NCBI GenBank assembly: GCA_964372095.1
Contig: CAYJPV010000016.1
Location: 1-64,000 of the forward strand
Source of the DNA: CAYJPV01 sp964372095
GTDB lineage: Bacteria > Acidobacteriota > Vicinamibacteria > Vicinamibacterales > JAKQTR01
DNA length: 64,000 nt
Direction of reading: 5' to 3'
Below the pieces are notes generated by a model. The model had not been told where the DNA came from. It saw only the letters and a program-made list of their open reading frames with translations, and did not search any database. Position numbers and translations under genes: made by a program. Position 1 is the stretch's first letter, and each line of letters opens with the position of its first letter. Positions 15,659 to 24,546 of this stretch are shown here, piece after piece.

Positions 15659-17074
15659 TCAACGGGCCCGCGCCGGGCCGATGTCCACCGTAATCTGCCG
15701 CCAGCGTTCCTGCCGGAACCTGAGGGCGCTCAGCGCGCACCGGGTGAAGTGTCCCAGGATGATGGCCAGCCAGATGTCCGAATACGCCAGCGGCCGGGCG
15801 GACTGGATCGCCAGCAGCAGGCCGATCGGGATGCCGATCTGGCTGGCGAGGGAGATGTAGAACGGGCTCTTCGTATCGCCGGTGCCCTGGAGCGCCCCGG
15901 TATACGTCAGCGCGACCGTGATGAAGAAGCCCGAGGCCGCTAGATAACGCAGCAGCAGGGTGCCGATCTCGATGACGAGGGGATCACGCACGCCGAACAC
16001 GCCCAGCAGCATCCGGGGGATCGTGACGAAGGCCAGGCCGACCACCCCCGCTACGCCGAGCCCGATCCGCGCCGCGACCCACGCGCCAGCGATCGCACGG
16101 TCCGGTTTGCCGGCACCCAGGTTCTGTCCCGAGACAGTGGCCGTGGCCCCCATCAGTCCGACCGACGTCCAGGTAATCATCGAGAACAGTTGCGTGTAGC
16201 CGATGGTGTAGGCCGCCTGGGCTTCGGCGCTGTGCTCGAGACCTCCCATGAACCGCAGCAGCAGGACACCCGCGACGTTCATGGCGATGCCCTGCAGGCC
16301 TGTGGGCAGGCCGAATTTGAAAATCGACCGGATGATCGGCCAGTCCGGCCGCAGCGACAGCGGGCGGGGGATTCGCACGGCCAGCGTGCCGGACAGAATC
16401 CAGATGTTGCCGGCGACGGCCACGATGAGGTTCGCGGCAATCGTGCCGAGCGCCGCGCCGAAAGGGCCAAGCGCCGGGATGGGGCCCAATCCGGGGATCA
16501 GGATGAGGTTGAACACCGCGTTCAATGCCGCGGCGGCCAGGCCCAGCCGCAGTGGTGTCCGCGCGTCACCGGCGGCGCGCAACGCGCCGCCGATCATGAA
16601 GAACACCAGCATCCCGACATTCCCGACGAACATCGTCCGCAGATAGGGCAGGGCGGCCACCTTCACGGCAGGGGCGGCCCGGACAACGTCCAGCAGCACC
16701 GGGGCCAGGACGTATCCGGCGACCGCGAGGATGGCCGACAGCCCGATGGACGTCAGAAACGCCTGGTGCACGACCCGGTTCACCTTGTCCGGGTCTCCGG
16801 CGCCCGTGAATCGGGCCACCAGCACACCCATCCCGGCGTACAGCGAGGCAACGAAGACGATGACGACGAGGAAGATCTGCAGACTCACCCCGATGGCCGC
16901 GTTCCCCGTGTAACCCACGAAGTGGCCGACCATCGTGTGGTCGATAATGCCCTGCAGACCGGCCACGACGTTCTGCAGCATCGTGGGCCAGGCGAGTCTC
17001 CAGACGGCGCCGGGCAGAGAACCGTCGACGATGGACCGGTCGAAGGTCCTGGTGCGCGGGGGAACTGGGGACAT
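15659..17074 (-). CDS. MATE-family multidrug/toxin efflux transporter
   Basis: A 471-residue protein with about twelve transmembrane helices in two similar halves. It begins GSLPGAVWRLAWPTMLQNV and has GLQGIIDHTMVGHFVG, both typical of the MATE (DinF/NorM) family. The second half repeats the pattern (FKFGLPTGLQGIAMNVAG and GLMGATATVSGQNLGAGKPDRA). Members export cationic drugs or other compounds in exchange for Na+ or H+; the substrate here is unknown. ATG at 17074 gives MSPVPPRTRTFDRS. It is divergent from the alanine symporter gene across a long heptamer array. Confidence 0.9.
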   Translation of the reverse strand: MSPVPPRTRTFDRSIVDGSLPGAVWRLAWPTMLQNVVAGLQGIIDHTMVGHFVGYTGNAAIGVSLQIFLVVIVFVASLYAGMGVLVARFTGAGDPDKVNRVVHQAFLTSIGLSAILAVAGYVLAPVLLDVVRAAPAVKVAALPYLRTMFVGNVGMLVFFMIGGALRAAGDARTPLRLGLAAAALNAVFNLILIPGLGPIPALGPFGAALGTIAANLIVAVAGNIWILSGTLAVRIPRPLSLRPDWPIIRSIFKFGLPTGLQGIAMNVAGVLLLRFMGGLEHSAEAQAAYTIGYTQLFSMITWTSVGLMGATATVSGQNLGAGKPDRAIAGAWVAARIGLGVAGVVGLAFVTIPRMLLGVFGVRDPLVIEIGTLLLRYLAASGFFITVALTYTGALQGTGDTKSPFYISLASQIGIPIGLLLAIQSARPLAYSDIWLAIILGHFTRCALSALRFRQERWRQITVDIGPARAR

Positions 17075-17088
17075 GAAGAGGCTATGTT

Positions 17089-17248
17089 ACTAGGGGCCAG
17101 AGGCTAGAGGCTAGGGGCTAGAGGCTAGAGGCCAGGGGCAGGAAGCAGGAAGCAGGAAGTAGGAAGTAGGAAGTAGGCAGTAACCGAAAGCCGAAAGCCG
17201 AAAGCCGAAAGCCGAAAGCCGAAAGCCGAAAGCCGATAGCCGATCGCC
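17089..17248. repeat. Heptanucleotide repeat array 4 (three consecutive families)
   Basis: The cleanest array in the window. GAGGCTA/GGGGCTA units (about 6) pass into GGAAGCA then GGAAGTA units (about 6), then GAAAGCC units (about 8), finishing with GATAGCC and GATCGCC. Switches between families occur without breaking the 7-bp period by much. It occupies most of the 238-base divergent space between the MATE and symporter genes. Confidence 0.92.
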
Positions 17249-17312
17249 GCAATTCGGACTACGCTATCGGAACACCCGATTCGATCCGTCCCCTCACTGA
17301 CGAAGGACGTGC

Positions 17313-18680
17313 ATGTTCGACTGGCTGCGGCTTGCGATCATCTGGACCAGCGATCTTGTCTGGGGTCCGTGGCAGACACCGATTGGCCCGATGCCGGGAC
17401 CCTTGATGGTGCTGTTGTTCGCCACCGGGATTTTCCTGACGATCCGGACGCGCGCCGTGCAGTTCCGCCGTTTCCGCGAGGCGGCAGGAACGATCGTGCC
17501 CAAGCAGGTTGCCGGTGCCAAAGGTTCGCTGTCACCGTTTCAGGCCTTCATGACCGCGCTGGCGGCATCGATCGGCACCGGGAACATCGCCGGCGTGGCC
17601 ACGGCGATTGTGTCGGGCGGGCCGGGCGCGTTGTTCTGGATCTGGGTGTACGGCGCGGTGGCGATGGCCATCAAGTTCGCCGAAGCCGTGCTCGGCGTGA
17701 CGTTTCGCGTGGCTGACGCCAAGGGGAGTTCGTCGGGCCCGATGTACTACCTGCGCGACGGCCTGAAGATGCCGAAACTGGCGGCGGCCTACGCGCTGAT
17801 CGCGGCGGTGGCCGCCCTGTTCACGACGCCATTCACCCAGCCCAACTCGATGGCCATTGTCCTGAAGAGCCAGTTTGATATTCCGACCTGGCTGTCCGGC
17901 GTGGGCATTGCGGTCCTGGCCTGGCTGGTGATCATCGGGGGCGTCAAGTCGATCGGCAAGGCTGCGGAGAAGCTGTCGCCGCTGAAGGTCGGCCTGTACC
18001 TCGTGGGCGGCCTCGTGGTCATCGTGATGCACATTGATGCGCTGCCCGGTGTCCTCGCCACCGTGGTGCGCGAGGCGTTCTCGTTCAAGGCTGCGGCGGG
18101 CAGCAGCGCGGGGATCGGCATCATGATCGCGATGCGGTACGGCCTGGCGAGGGGCGTGTACGCCAACGAAGCCGGATACGGTACTGCGGCCGTGGCCTAC
18201 GGGAGTGCGCGCAGCGTCAATTCCACCCAGCAGGGCCTGAACGCGGTCATCGAAGTGTTCGTCGTCTCGTTCGTGACGTCGACGATCAGTGCGCTGACCA
18301 TCCTCGTCACGGGGGTGTGGCAGGAAGGGCTGACGAGTACGGCCGTCGTCGCCCAGGCCTTCAACGCCTCGATCCCCGTGGCGGGCGGCTGGGTGGTGGC
18401 GTTCTGCGCCTTCCTGTTCGGTTACACGACGTTGATCGGCTGGGCGTACTACGGCGAGCAGTTCTTCGAGTACCTGTTCGGCCGGCGCATCGCCACCCCC
18501 TACCGGTGGGCGTACTGCCTGCTGATTCCCCTGGGCGCCACGTTGAGCGTCGAGACGGTGTGGGCGTGGGGCGACCTGCTCAACGGGCTTCAGGTCTTTC
18601 CGAACCTCGTCGGGCTCGTCGGGCTGAGCGGGGTCGTTGCCGCCGCGGCTGTCCGGAAAGGCTCCGGCGACGCCGGGTAA
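17313..18680 (+). CDS. Sodium:alanine/glycine symporter (AGCS family)
   Basis: A 455-residue inner-membrane transporter with about eleven helices. The family signature is in AASIGTGNIAGVATAIVSGG, and GLARGVYANEAGYGTAAVAYG is the second conserved block. AGCS proteins import alanine or glycine with Na+. An AAGG-type site (GAAGGACG) lies eight bases before the ATG at 17313. The N terminus (MFDWLRLAIIWTSDLVWGPW) is the usual short lead into helix 1. Its 3' end overlaps a possible small minus-strand gene. Confidence 0.92.
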   Translation: MFDWLRLAIIWTSDLVWGPWQTPIGPMPGPLMVLLFATGIFLTIRTRAVQFRRFREAAGTIVPKQVAGAKGSLSPFQAFMTALAASIGTGNIAGVATAIVSGGPGALFWIWVYGAVAMAIKFAEAVLGVTFRVADAKGSSSGPMYYLRDGLKMPKLAAAYALIAAVAALFTTPFTQPNSMAIVLKSQFDIPTWLSGVGIAVLAWLVIIGGVKSIGKAAEKLSPLKVGLYLVGGLVVIVMHIDALPGVLATVVREAFSFKAAAGSSAGIGIMIAMRYGLARGVYANEAGYGTAAVAYGSARSVNSTQQGLNAVIEVFVVSFVTSTISALTILVTGVWQEGLTSTAVVAQAFNASIPVAGGWVVAFCAFLFGYTTLIGWAYYGEQFFEYLFGRRIATPYRWAYCLLIPLGATLSVETVWAWGDLLNGLQVFPNLVGLVGLSGVVAAAAVRKGSGDAG

Positions 18681-18838
18681 CGGACCGGGACGACGGAGCC
18701 CGGCGAATGACGCGCCTCCGCGCAGACATCGCTGCGCGCGTCGAGGACGCCGACAATCGTGCCGTCGTACCGTTCGTAGATGCCCACCAGGCAGCCACAC
18801 GGCAGATGCTGACCTGCCAACACGCGCAGAATGGCCAT
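18590..18838 (-). CDS. Possible small cysteine-containing protein
   Basis: An 82-codon frame starting MAILRVLAGQHLPCGCLVGI with an AGGAG site about 8 bases upstream of the ATG (18836-18838). The first ~45 residues look protein-like: a CGC pair, YERYDGTIVGVLDARSDVC, an evenly mixed composition. The tail runs into the symporter gene in antisense and looks like shadow coding. The true protein may be shorter or the frame may be spurious. Function unknown; the three cysteines could bind metal (speculative). Confidence 0.4.
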   Translation of the reverse strand: MAILRVLAGQHLPCGCLVGIYERYDGTIVGVLDARSDVCAEARHSPGSVVPVRYPASPEPFRTAAAATTPLSPTSPTRFGKT

Positions 18839-18881
18839 CAGAGGTCTCCTGCCGTAGTTAGACCGGTCCGGGCTCCGGACG

Positions 18882-20192
18882 TTACCCCGCGCCGGTGGAC
18901 ATGTCGAGCAGGAACGAACGGAAACACCCCGCCGAGGTGCCGGGCAAGTCGACGGCCAGCAGGGCGCGTTCGCGCCAGCCCCGTTCGTGAACGGGCAGTT
19001 CCGGTTCAAATCCCAGTTCCGAGGCAATCGTGCCGCCGAACTTGGCGGGGTGGGCGGTGGCCAGCGCGATCACCGGGGCGTCTTCGCCCCGGGCCTGCTG
19101 CCAGCGCCGGGCGGCCCGGCAGGCGACCGCTCCATGCGGGTCCAGCACGTACCCGGCGGCCGCGTAGGTCTGCCGGATCTCCTCACGTGTGTCCGCCTCG
19201 GTGACCGCCTGGCCGTCGATGTGCGCGCACATGGCTGCCCACTGGCCGTCGTGCAGCGACCAGAGGCGCGCGAAGTTGCTGGGGTCGCCCACGTCCATGG
19301 CGTTTGACAGCGTGGCCACGGCCGCCCGCGGCGTGAACACGCCGTCGCCAAGGAAGGCCGGAAACACGTCGTTGACGTTCGTGGCGGCGATGAAGTGCCG
19401 GATGGGCAGCCCCATCCGGGCGGCCAGGACGCCGGCTGTCAGGTTGCCCAGGTTACCCGAGGGGACCGAGAACACGGTGCCCGGGGAGCCGTCCGCCAGG
19501 CACGCGTAGGCGTAGTAGAAACTCTGCGGCAGCAGGCGGCCGATGCTGATCGAATTCGCGGACGACAGGTGCAGGGCAGCCAGCGCCGGATCGAGGAAGG
19601 CCCCTTTGACCAGGCGCTGACAGTCGTCGAACGTGCCAGGTACTCGCACGGCCGAGATGTTGCCACCGATCGTCGCCATCTGGGATTCCTGGAACGCCGA
19701 CACCCGCCCGGCAGGATACAGCACGATCACGCGGACGCCCGGCACGCCGTGAAAACCCTGCGCAACGGCGCTGCCGGTATCGCCCGATGTCGCCACCAGC
19801 ACGGTCGCGTGTGCCCCCCGCGTGCGCAGCTCGTGGCCGAAGAACCGCGCCAGGAAGCGGGCGCCGAAGTCCTTGAAGGCCAGCGTCGGGCCGTGGAACA
19901 ACTCGAGCACGCTCAGGCCGGGGGCCACAGGCACGATGGGAAGCGGGATGTCGAGCGCCTCCCGAACCAGGGCGTCGAGGACCGGCCGATCGTATTCGCC
20001 TTCGAGCCAGCGCGCGGCCAGTTCGACGGCCAGGTCCGGGAACGGCATGCCGCGCAGCCGCCGGACCTCGGCCTGGTCGAAGACCGGGACGTGCGACGGG
20101 AGGTACAGCCCGCCGTCAGGAGCGAGTCCACGGAGTACGGCTTCGCGAAACGAGACCGCCGGTGCGCGGTGGTTCGTGCTGAACAGTTCCAT
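18882..20192 (-). CDS. thrC: Threonine synthase
   Basis: A 436-residue PLP enzyme converting O-phosphohomoserine to threonine. It opens MELFSTNHRAPAVSFREAVLRGLAPDGGLYLP, the standard N terminus of the bacterial/yeast-type enzyme. The PLP lysine is in ELFHGPTLAFKDFGARFL, and the phosphate-binding and cofactor loops are in LVATSGDTGSAVAQG and PSGNLGNLTAG. The start ATG at 20192 overlaps the thrB stop codon (TGATG), indicating translational coupling; a GTG three bases upstream is an alternative. It forms an operon with homoserine kinase. Confidence 0.96.
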   Translation of the reverse strand: MELFSTNHRAPAVSFREAVLRGLAPDGGLYLPSHVPVFDQAEVRRLRGMPFPDLAVELAARWLEGEYDRPVLDALVREALDIPLPIVPVAPGLSVLELFHGPTLAFKDFGARFLARFFGHELRTRGAHATVLVATSGDTGSAVAQGFHGVPGVRVIVLYPAGRVSAFQESQMATIGGNISAVRVPGTFDDCQRLVKGAFLDPALAALHLSSANSISIGRLLPQSFYYAYACLADGSPGTVFSVPSGNLGNLTAGVLAARMGLPIRHFIAATNVNDVFPAFLGDGVFTPRAAVATLSNAMDVGDPSNFARLWSLHDGQWAAMCAHIDGQAVTEADTREEIRQTYAAAGYVLDPHGAVACRAARRWQQARGEDAPVIALATAHPAKFGGTIASELGFEPELPVHERGWRERALLAVDLPGTSAGCFRSFLLDMSTGAG

Positions 20193-21148
20193 CACGCCAC
20201 CACCCGGGCACCCTGGGTGCTGATCGGTCCGGTCCAGACTTCCGAGGCCAGGTGTGCGGCATCACGGAACGCCGACCGCATGGCGCTCGCGACGCGGGCG
20301 GCCGTGCTCTCGCTGTCCGCCAGGGCGAAGAGCGTGGGCCCCGACCCCGAGATGCAGCAGCCGAGGGCTCCGGCCTTCAGTGCGCTGGACCGGACGGCGT
20401 CGTATCCGGGGATGAGCGCCGCCCGGATCGGCTCCACGATCCGATCTTCGAGGCATCGCCCGATCAGCGGCAGGTTGCCCTGATACAAGGCAGCGACCAG
20501 CGCCGCGGCGTTCCCCATGTTGGCGACGACGTCTGACAGGGGGAACGTGCGCCCTTCCAGCAGGGCCCGGGCCTGCCGCGTCGAGATCCGGCAGTGCGGG
20601 TGTACGACGGCGACGAACAAGCCGTCCGGCACCGGGAGGCTCAGGATCTCGAGCGGTGTGTAGCTGCGCACCAGTACGAGACCGCCGAGAATCGCCGGCG
20701 CGACGTTGTCGGCGTGCGCCGACCCGCAGGACGCACGCTCGCCGGCCATCGCGTGCTCGACGAGCTGCGCGGCGGCAAACGGCCGGCCCAGCAGTTCATT
20801 GGCGGCAACCGCGCCTGCGGCAGCGGAGGCTCCCGAGCTGCCCAGCCCGCTCTGGAGCGGCAGGCCCTTGTGGAGCGACAGGCGGATGCCGGGCGGCAGT
20901 CCGCTGCTCCGGGCGAGTGCCCGTGCGGCCTGGAGCACGCTGTCGGCGGCGGCGCCCGCAGCGTTGGCGGTGGCCGTGCGCGGGAGGACACCTCCGTCGC
21001 CCGTGACGTCCAGCATGGTGACGCCGTCGGTGTCGGACGGCGACACGTCCACGGTGTCTCCGGGCCGGTGCAGGGCGAACCCCATGACGTCGAAACCAGG
21101 GCCGACGTTCGAGACGGTGGCGGGCGCGAAGACGCGGACGTTGGGCAC
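20192..21148 (-). CDS. thrB: Homoserine kinase
   Basis: A 318-residue GHMP kinase that phosphorylates homoserine, the substrate-forming step for ThrC. It begins VPNVRVFAPATVSNVGPGFDVMGFAL, a typical ThrB opening. The ATP loop is PLQSGLGSSGASAAA and the C-terminal motif is LGCCISGSGPTLFAL. GTG at 21148 is chosen because family homology begins there. An in-frame extension up to 21274 exists, but its 42 residues (CFLLPASCFFLRSTVYCLLS and so on) are just translated heptamer repeats. The coding sequence overlaps thrC. Confidence 0.94.
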   Translation of the reverse strand: MPNVRVFAPATVSNVGPGFDVMGFALHRPGDTVDVSPSDTDGVTMLDVTGDGGVLPRTATANAAGAAADSVLQAARALARSSGLPPGIRLSLHKGLPLQSGLGSSGASAAAGAVAANELLGRPFAAAQLVEHAMAGERASCGSAHADNVAPAILGGLVLVRSYTPLEILSLPVPDGLFVAVVHPHCRISTRQARALLEGRTFPLSDVVANMGNAAALVAALYQGNLPLIGRCLEDRIVEPIRAALIPGYDAVRSSALKAGALGCCISGSGPTLFALADSESTAARVASAMRSAFRDAAHLASEVWTGPISTQGARVVA

Positions 21149-21187
21149 GGGCAGCAACCTGTCAGGGGGCGGACGCGCACAGAGCAG

Positions 21188-21293
<106 letters not shown>

Positions 21294-21340
21294 TTAGAAC
21301 TCGTCCTCAGTCACCTGGATTTTGTGTAGTCTGAATAGTC

Positions 21341-22108
21341 ATGATCGACTGGCTCCTGAACCCATCCACCTGGATTGCGCTGATCACCCTGACGTCCCTC
21401 GAGATCGTGCTGGGGGTGGACAACGTCATCTTCATCTCCATCCTGGCGGGCAAGCTGCCGCCTGACCAGCGGTCCCGCGCCAGGCGACTGGGACTCTTCC
21501 TGGCGATGTTCATGCGCATCGCCCTGCTGTTCTCGCTGACGTGGATGATGCGGCTGACCTCGCCGTGGCTGACGGTGTTCGGGATCGGCTTGTCGGGGCG
21601 TGACCTGATTCTGGCCGTTGGCGGTCTCTTCCTCATTGCGAAGAGCACGCACGAGATTCACGACAAGCTGGAGGGGGACGATGGCCACGCGTCGGCGCGA
21701 GTGGCCGCGTCGTTCGCCTCGGTGATCGTGCAGGTCATGCTGCTCGATATCGTGTTCTCGCTCGACTCGGTGATCACGGCCGTCGGGATGGCGAACGACC
21801 TGGCGGTGATGGTGACCGCCGTCGTCGTGGCCGTTGGGGTCATGATGCTGGCCGCCGACGGGATCAGTACGTTCGTCGATCGTCACCCGACCGTGAAGAT
21901 GCTCGCGTTGAGTTTCCTGCTGCTGATTGGCTTCTCGCTGCTCGTGGACGGGTTCCACCAGCACATTCCGAAGGGCTACATCTACTTTGCGATGGCGTTT
22001 TCGGTGTTTGTCGAGATGCTCAACCTGCGCATCCGCGCCCGCAGCAAGCCCGTTGAACTGCGGCACACGTTCACAGAGGAGGCGGGGGGGGGGCACCGGG
22101 GGAGGTAG
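21341..22108 (+). CDS. TerC-family membrane protein
   Basis: A 255-residue protein with about seven transmembrane helices. Both signature acidic segments are present: LEIVLGVDNVIFISILAGKL in helix 1-2 and LLDIVFSLDSVITAVGM in the middle, with conserved aspartates inside the membrane region. TerC/Alx/MeeF-like proteins are linked to Mn2+ export and metal homeostasis and in some lineages to tellurite resistance; no yybP-type manganese riboswitch was recognised upstream. The stop TAG (22106-22108) lies at the edge of the next repeat array. Convergent with DUF2207. Confidence 0.87.
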   Translation: MIDWLLNPSTWIALITLTSLEIVLGVDNVIFISILAGKLPPDQRSRARRLGLFLAMFMRIALLFSLTWMMRLTSPWLTVFGIGLSGRDLILAVGGLFLIAKSTHEIHDKLEGDDGHASARVAASFASVIVQVMLLDIVFSLDSVITAVGMANDLAVMVTAVVVAVGVMMLAADGISTFVDRHPTVKMLALSFLLLIGFSLLVDGFHQHIPKGYIYFAMAFSVFVEMLNLRIRARSKPVELRHTFTEEAGGGHRGR

Positions 22109-22232
22109 TAAGTCGTAGTCAGTAGAGAGTAGAAGCAGACGGGGTAGGGTCTAGGGGACAAGGGACAAGGGGCAAGAACGTATGACGTGGATTCTTGCCT
22201 TTTCCCTAGCCCCTAGCCCCTAGCCCCTAGCC
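22109..22232. repeat. Heptanucleotide array 6, folding as a hairpin between convergent genes
   Basis: Left part: AGTAGTC-like, then GGACAAG/GGGCAAG units. Right part: four CTAGCCC units. The centre contains the inverted pair GGCAAGAA (22171-22178) and TTCTTGCC (22192-22199), and the left CTAGGGG can pair with the right CCCTAG. Lying between the 3' ends of terC and the DUF2207 gene, it may act as a bidirectional terminator. Confidence 0.7.
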
Positions 22233-22233
22233 G

Positions 22234-23931
22234 TCACCCCGCCCCGCTGCTGCCGCCGCCAGCCGCACCCGCGGCGCCGGCGCCGCCGTGGCCGGCCTGG
22301 CCGCCGGCTGTCTGTCCCGCCGAGATCATGGCCACGGTTGCAGCCATCGGGTGGCCGCGGTCGGGCAGCGTCTTCAGCCACGCCGGTCCCGCGGTGATGC
22401 CCGCCTTTTCCAGGGCCTTGGCCCAGCCCTCAGCCGCGCCGAAGGCCACCGCAGCCGGCAGGACCGCCGCGAAGGTCTCGCCCGTGGCGTGGGCACCGGC
22501 GGCAGGTGACTTGGCCTGATCCTTCAGATGGCGCCCGTACGCCTCCCATTGGCCCTTGCGGCGGAGTGCCTCGTCGGTCAGGGGCGTCAGGCTCTGCCCG
22601 ACGCCGAGACCGACCAGGCCGGCGATGCCCGTGGCGATGCCGATGAATATCGCTGCGTGACCGTATACGTCGAGGAACGGCACCGCCGCGATCAGCAGGC
22701 CCAGCCCCGCGAACGCCGTGAACGCCCCGGCCGCCGTCGTGACGTTCCGGGTTCGTTGACGTGCCGCATCGAAGAACCCCTGTTGCGTGAGTTCGTCAGT
22801 GACCGCCGACGTGAAGGTCTTCCAGCGTCTGCCCGATGCCATGATGCGCGAGAGGTCCGAGAACTTGAGCGACGTCCGTGGCCCGGACTTGCCGACAAAC
22901 AGCAGGTCGTAGAGGGCACGTTCGGAAGGCCGCACCAACGCCGAGGGGTTGCCCGGTGTGACGACGAAGTCCCGCTTGCGGAAGACACTGCCGCCCGGAA
23001 CCTCCTCGATTCGAACGATGTCGCGGCCTGCCAGATGGAAGAGCGTCGCCAGGGCCGAGGGCCACCCCGCCGTGCCCGACTGTGTCAGCGCGGCGCCGAG
23101 GCTGGCCGGCAGGGCATCAGGCGGTTCCGCCCTGCGCTGGTGGCGATCGTGACGAACCGGCGAGCGATGGTTGAGGGCAAACACCAGGAACCCGCCGACG
23201 CCGGCCAGCAGAATCATGCCGCCCAGCCCGAGGAACACCGGCGCGTAGCGCGACGCGGTTGCCGCGCGGCGTTGCCAGTCCATCGGCGCTGCCACCAGTG
23301 AGCGCGGGGCGAAACGGGCGCGCAGCAGCCAGCTGTCGTCCCTGCCGAAACCGCAACGCGTGACACGCAGCGGACGTTCTCCGGAGACGGATTGGGCCGG
23401 CGGATCGAGGAGGAGTGGCTCCAGAAGCGCGACGCCGGCGGGCACGCGCACCTCGACCGACGCGCAGTCGATGCCGTAGACGTGGGAGGTCGGCAACGCG
23501 TACCACTCGAGGACGTCTTCGGCCGCCTCGAAGCGCACGACACCCGATACGCGATACGTCAGTTCGAAGGTGTGAGTCGCGCCGCGAACCTCCGGGAAGT
23601 GCCACACCACGCGGCGCTGGCCATCCTTGCGTTCGAGCTCGAACTGCCACGGGTCGTCGCCCGGTCCGAAGGAGCGCCCGTCCATCGCAACGTCGAGCAC
23701 GGCGACACCATCAGTCCGCCGCGACGGCAGGCCCCGGTACACGTAGGTGAACCCGTCGTCGCCGAAGACGAACCGGATACGTTCGGTGACGACCATGCCT
23801 CCGCCAGGTTCCACCACGAGCGTCACATCGAACGATTCCGCACGGTAGTCCTTGGCGGCGAACGCGCCGGCCGGACTCAGCAGTACGACCGCGAACAGCA
23901 GGACCAGCACGAAGACGCGTCGGGACGACAT
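22234..23931 (-). CDS. DUF2207 domain membrane protein
   Basis: A 565-residue exported or membrane-anchored protein. A signal peptide (SSRRVFVLVLLFAVVLLSPAGAFA) precedes a beta-rich DUF2207-type ectodomain (about 25-230; DVTLVVEPGGGMVVTERIRF, EDVLEWYALPTSHVYGID). A transmembrane helix (about 245-265) is followed by a soluble domain, two more helices (about 410-455) and a glycine-rich C-terminal tail. DUF2207 proteins are predicted membrane proteins of unknown function. ATG at 23931 has GGAGGA five bases upstream. An unusually AT-rich promoter-like segment precedes it. Confidence 0.82.
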   Translation of the reverse strand: MSSRRVFVLVLLFAVVLLSPAGAFAAKDYRAESFDVTLVVEPGGGMVVTERIRFVFGDDGFTYVYRGLPSRRTDGVAVLDVAMDGRSFGPGDDPWQFELERKDGQRRVVWHFPEVRGATHTFELTYRVSGVVRFEAAEDVLEWYALPTSHVYGIDCASVEVRVPAGVALLEPLLLDPPAQSVSGERPLRVTRCGFGRDDSWLLRARFAPRSLVAAPMDWQRRAATASRYAPVFLGLGGMILLAGVGGFLVFALNHRSPVRHDRHQRRAEPPDALPASLGAALTQSGTAGWPSALATLFHLAGRDIVRIEEVPGGSVFRKRDFVVTPGNPSALVRPSERALYDLLFVGKSGPRTSLKFSDLSRIMASGRRWKTFTSAVTDELTQQGFFDAARQRTRNVTTAAGAFTAFAGLGLLIAAVPFLDVYGHAAIFIGIATGIAGLVGLGVGQSLTPLTDEALRRKGQWEAYGRHLKDQAKSPAAGAHATGETFAAVLPAAVAFGAAEGWAKALEKAGITAGPAWLKTLPDRGHPMAATVAMISAGQTAGGQAGHGGAGAAGAAGGGSSGAG

Positions 23932-23940
23932 GGATTCCTC

Positions 23941-23978
23941 CAATTGCTTGCAATATGATATCACTTAGAAATCATGTT
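23941..23978. promoter_or_regulatory. AT-rich palindromic segment upstream of DUF2207, candidate operator
   Basis: In otherwise GC-rich DNA these 38 bases are strongly AT-rich. They hold two adjacent palindromes, ATTGCTTGCAAT (23943-23954) and TGATATCA (23956-23963), with a further half TAGAAATCA. It lies 10-47 bases before the DUF2207 start. A repressor site overlapping the promoter is inferred; the regulator is unknown. Confidence 0.45.
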
Positions 23979-24031
23979 GTCCAGGTCCCGGCATCCGGCC
24001 GGGCACGAGGCAGGTAGAATGACGGGACTTC

Positions 24032-24316
24032 ATGGTGTACTCCTATCGGCCCGAGGTCCTCGGCCAGCTCCTGCTGCATGGCATTCGCCCGGGTCCGGCA
24101 ACCCGCCCGGCCGTCGTCTTCGGCTACCTGAACGACCTCTATCGGTACGAACTCCGTGCGCTCCGCGACCAGCTGCGCCAGCGGCGGTTTCCGCAGTCCG
24201 AGTACTTCGGCCGCGTGGTCGCGCTGCGGCGGAAGTACGTGCTCGTGTCCGTCCACCCGTCCACGTGGACCATGCCCGGGACACCGTCCGAATCCCCGGA
24301 CCTGCCGCTCTGCTGA
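24032..24316 (+). CDS. Small hypothetical protein
   Basis: A 94-residue frame starting MVYSYRPEVLGQLLLHGIRP. It has a convincing amphipathic core: FGYLNDLYRYELRALRDQLRQRRFPQSEYFGRVVALRRKYVLVSV. This basic, helix-forming composition is unlike a shadow frame, and it is the only sensible coding in the 600 bases between the DUF2207 start and the efflux operon. No signal peptide or known motif. Function unknown; nucleic-acid or protein binding is conceivable but unsupported. The following 230 bases (24317-24546) show nothing recognisable. Confidence 0.55.
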   Translation: MVYSYRPEVLGQLLLHGIRPGPATRPAVVFGYLNDLYRYELRALRDQLRQRRFPQSEYFGRVVALRRKYVLVSVHPSTWTMPGTPSESPDLPLC

Positions 24317-24546
24317 CACACGGCGTCCGCCGCGCAACTCACCGGGCGGCGGGCACCACTCGCCGGATTGCACGACGGCAACGCCCCGGTCCTCCGTCAC
24401 ACTCGGGGAGACGGACGAGGGGCGCCGGTCGGCACGACCGGATGGCCGGTGTAAGATTCCTGCGATTCGCTCCCAGCGTCCACACGACTTCCGGCCGGCG
24501 CGGCGCTGCGGATGTGCCGCTGCCGGTCCACGACTCGGGATACCGT

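Noticed and set aside
17089..17248. CRISPR array
   Set aside because: Units are 7 bp and tandem with no unique spacers, and there are no cas genes in the window.
21294..21340. yybP-ykoY manganese riboswitch before terC
   Set aside because: Only about 47 non-repeat bases precede the start, too short and without the conserved core.
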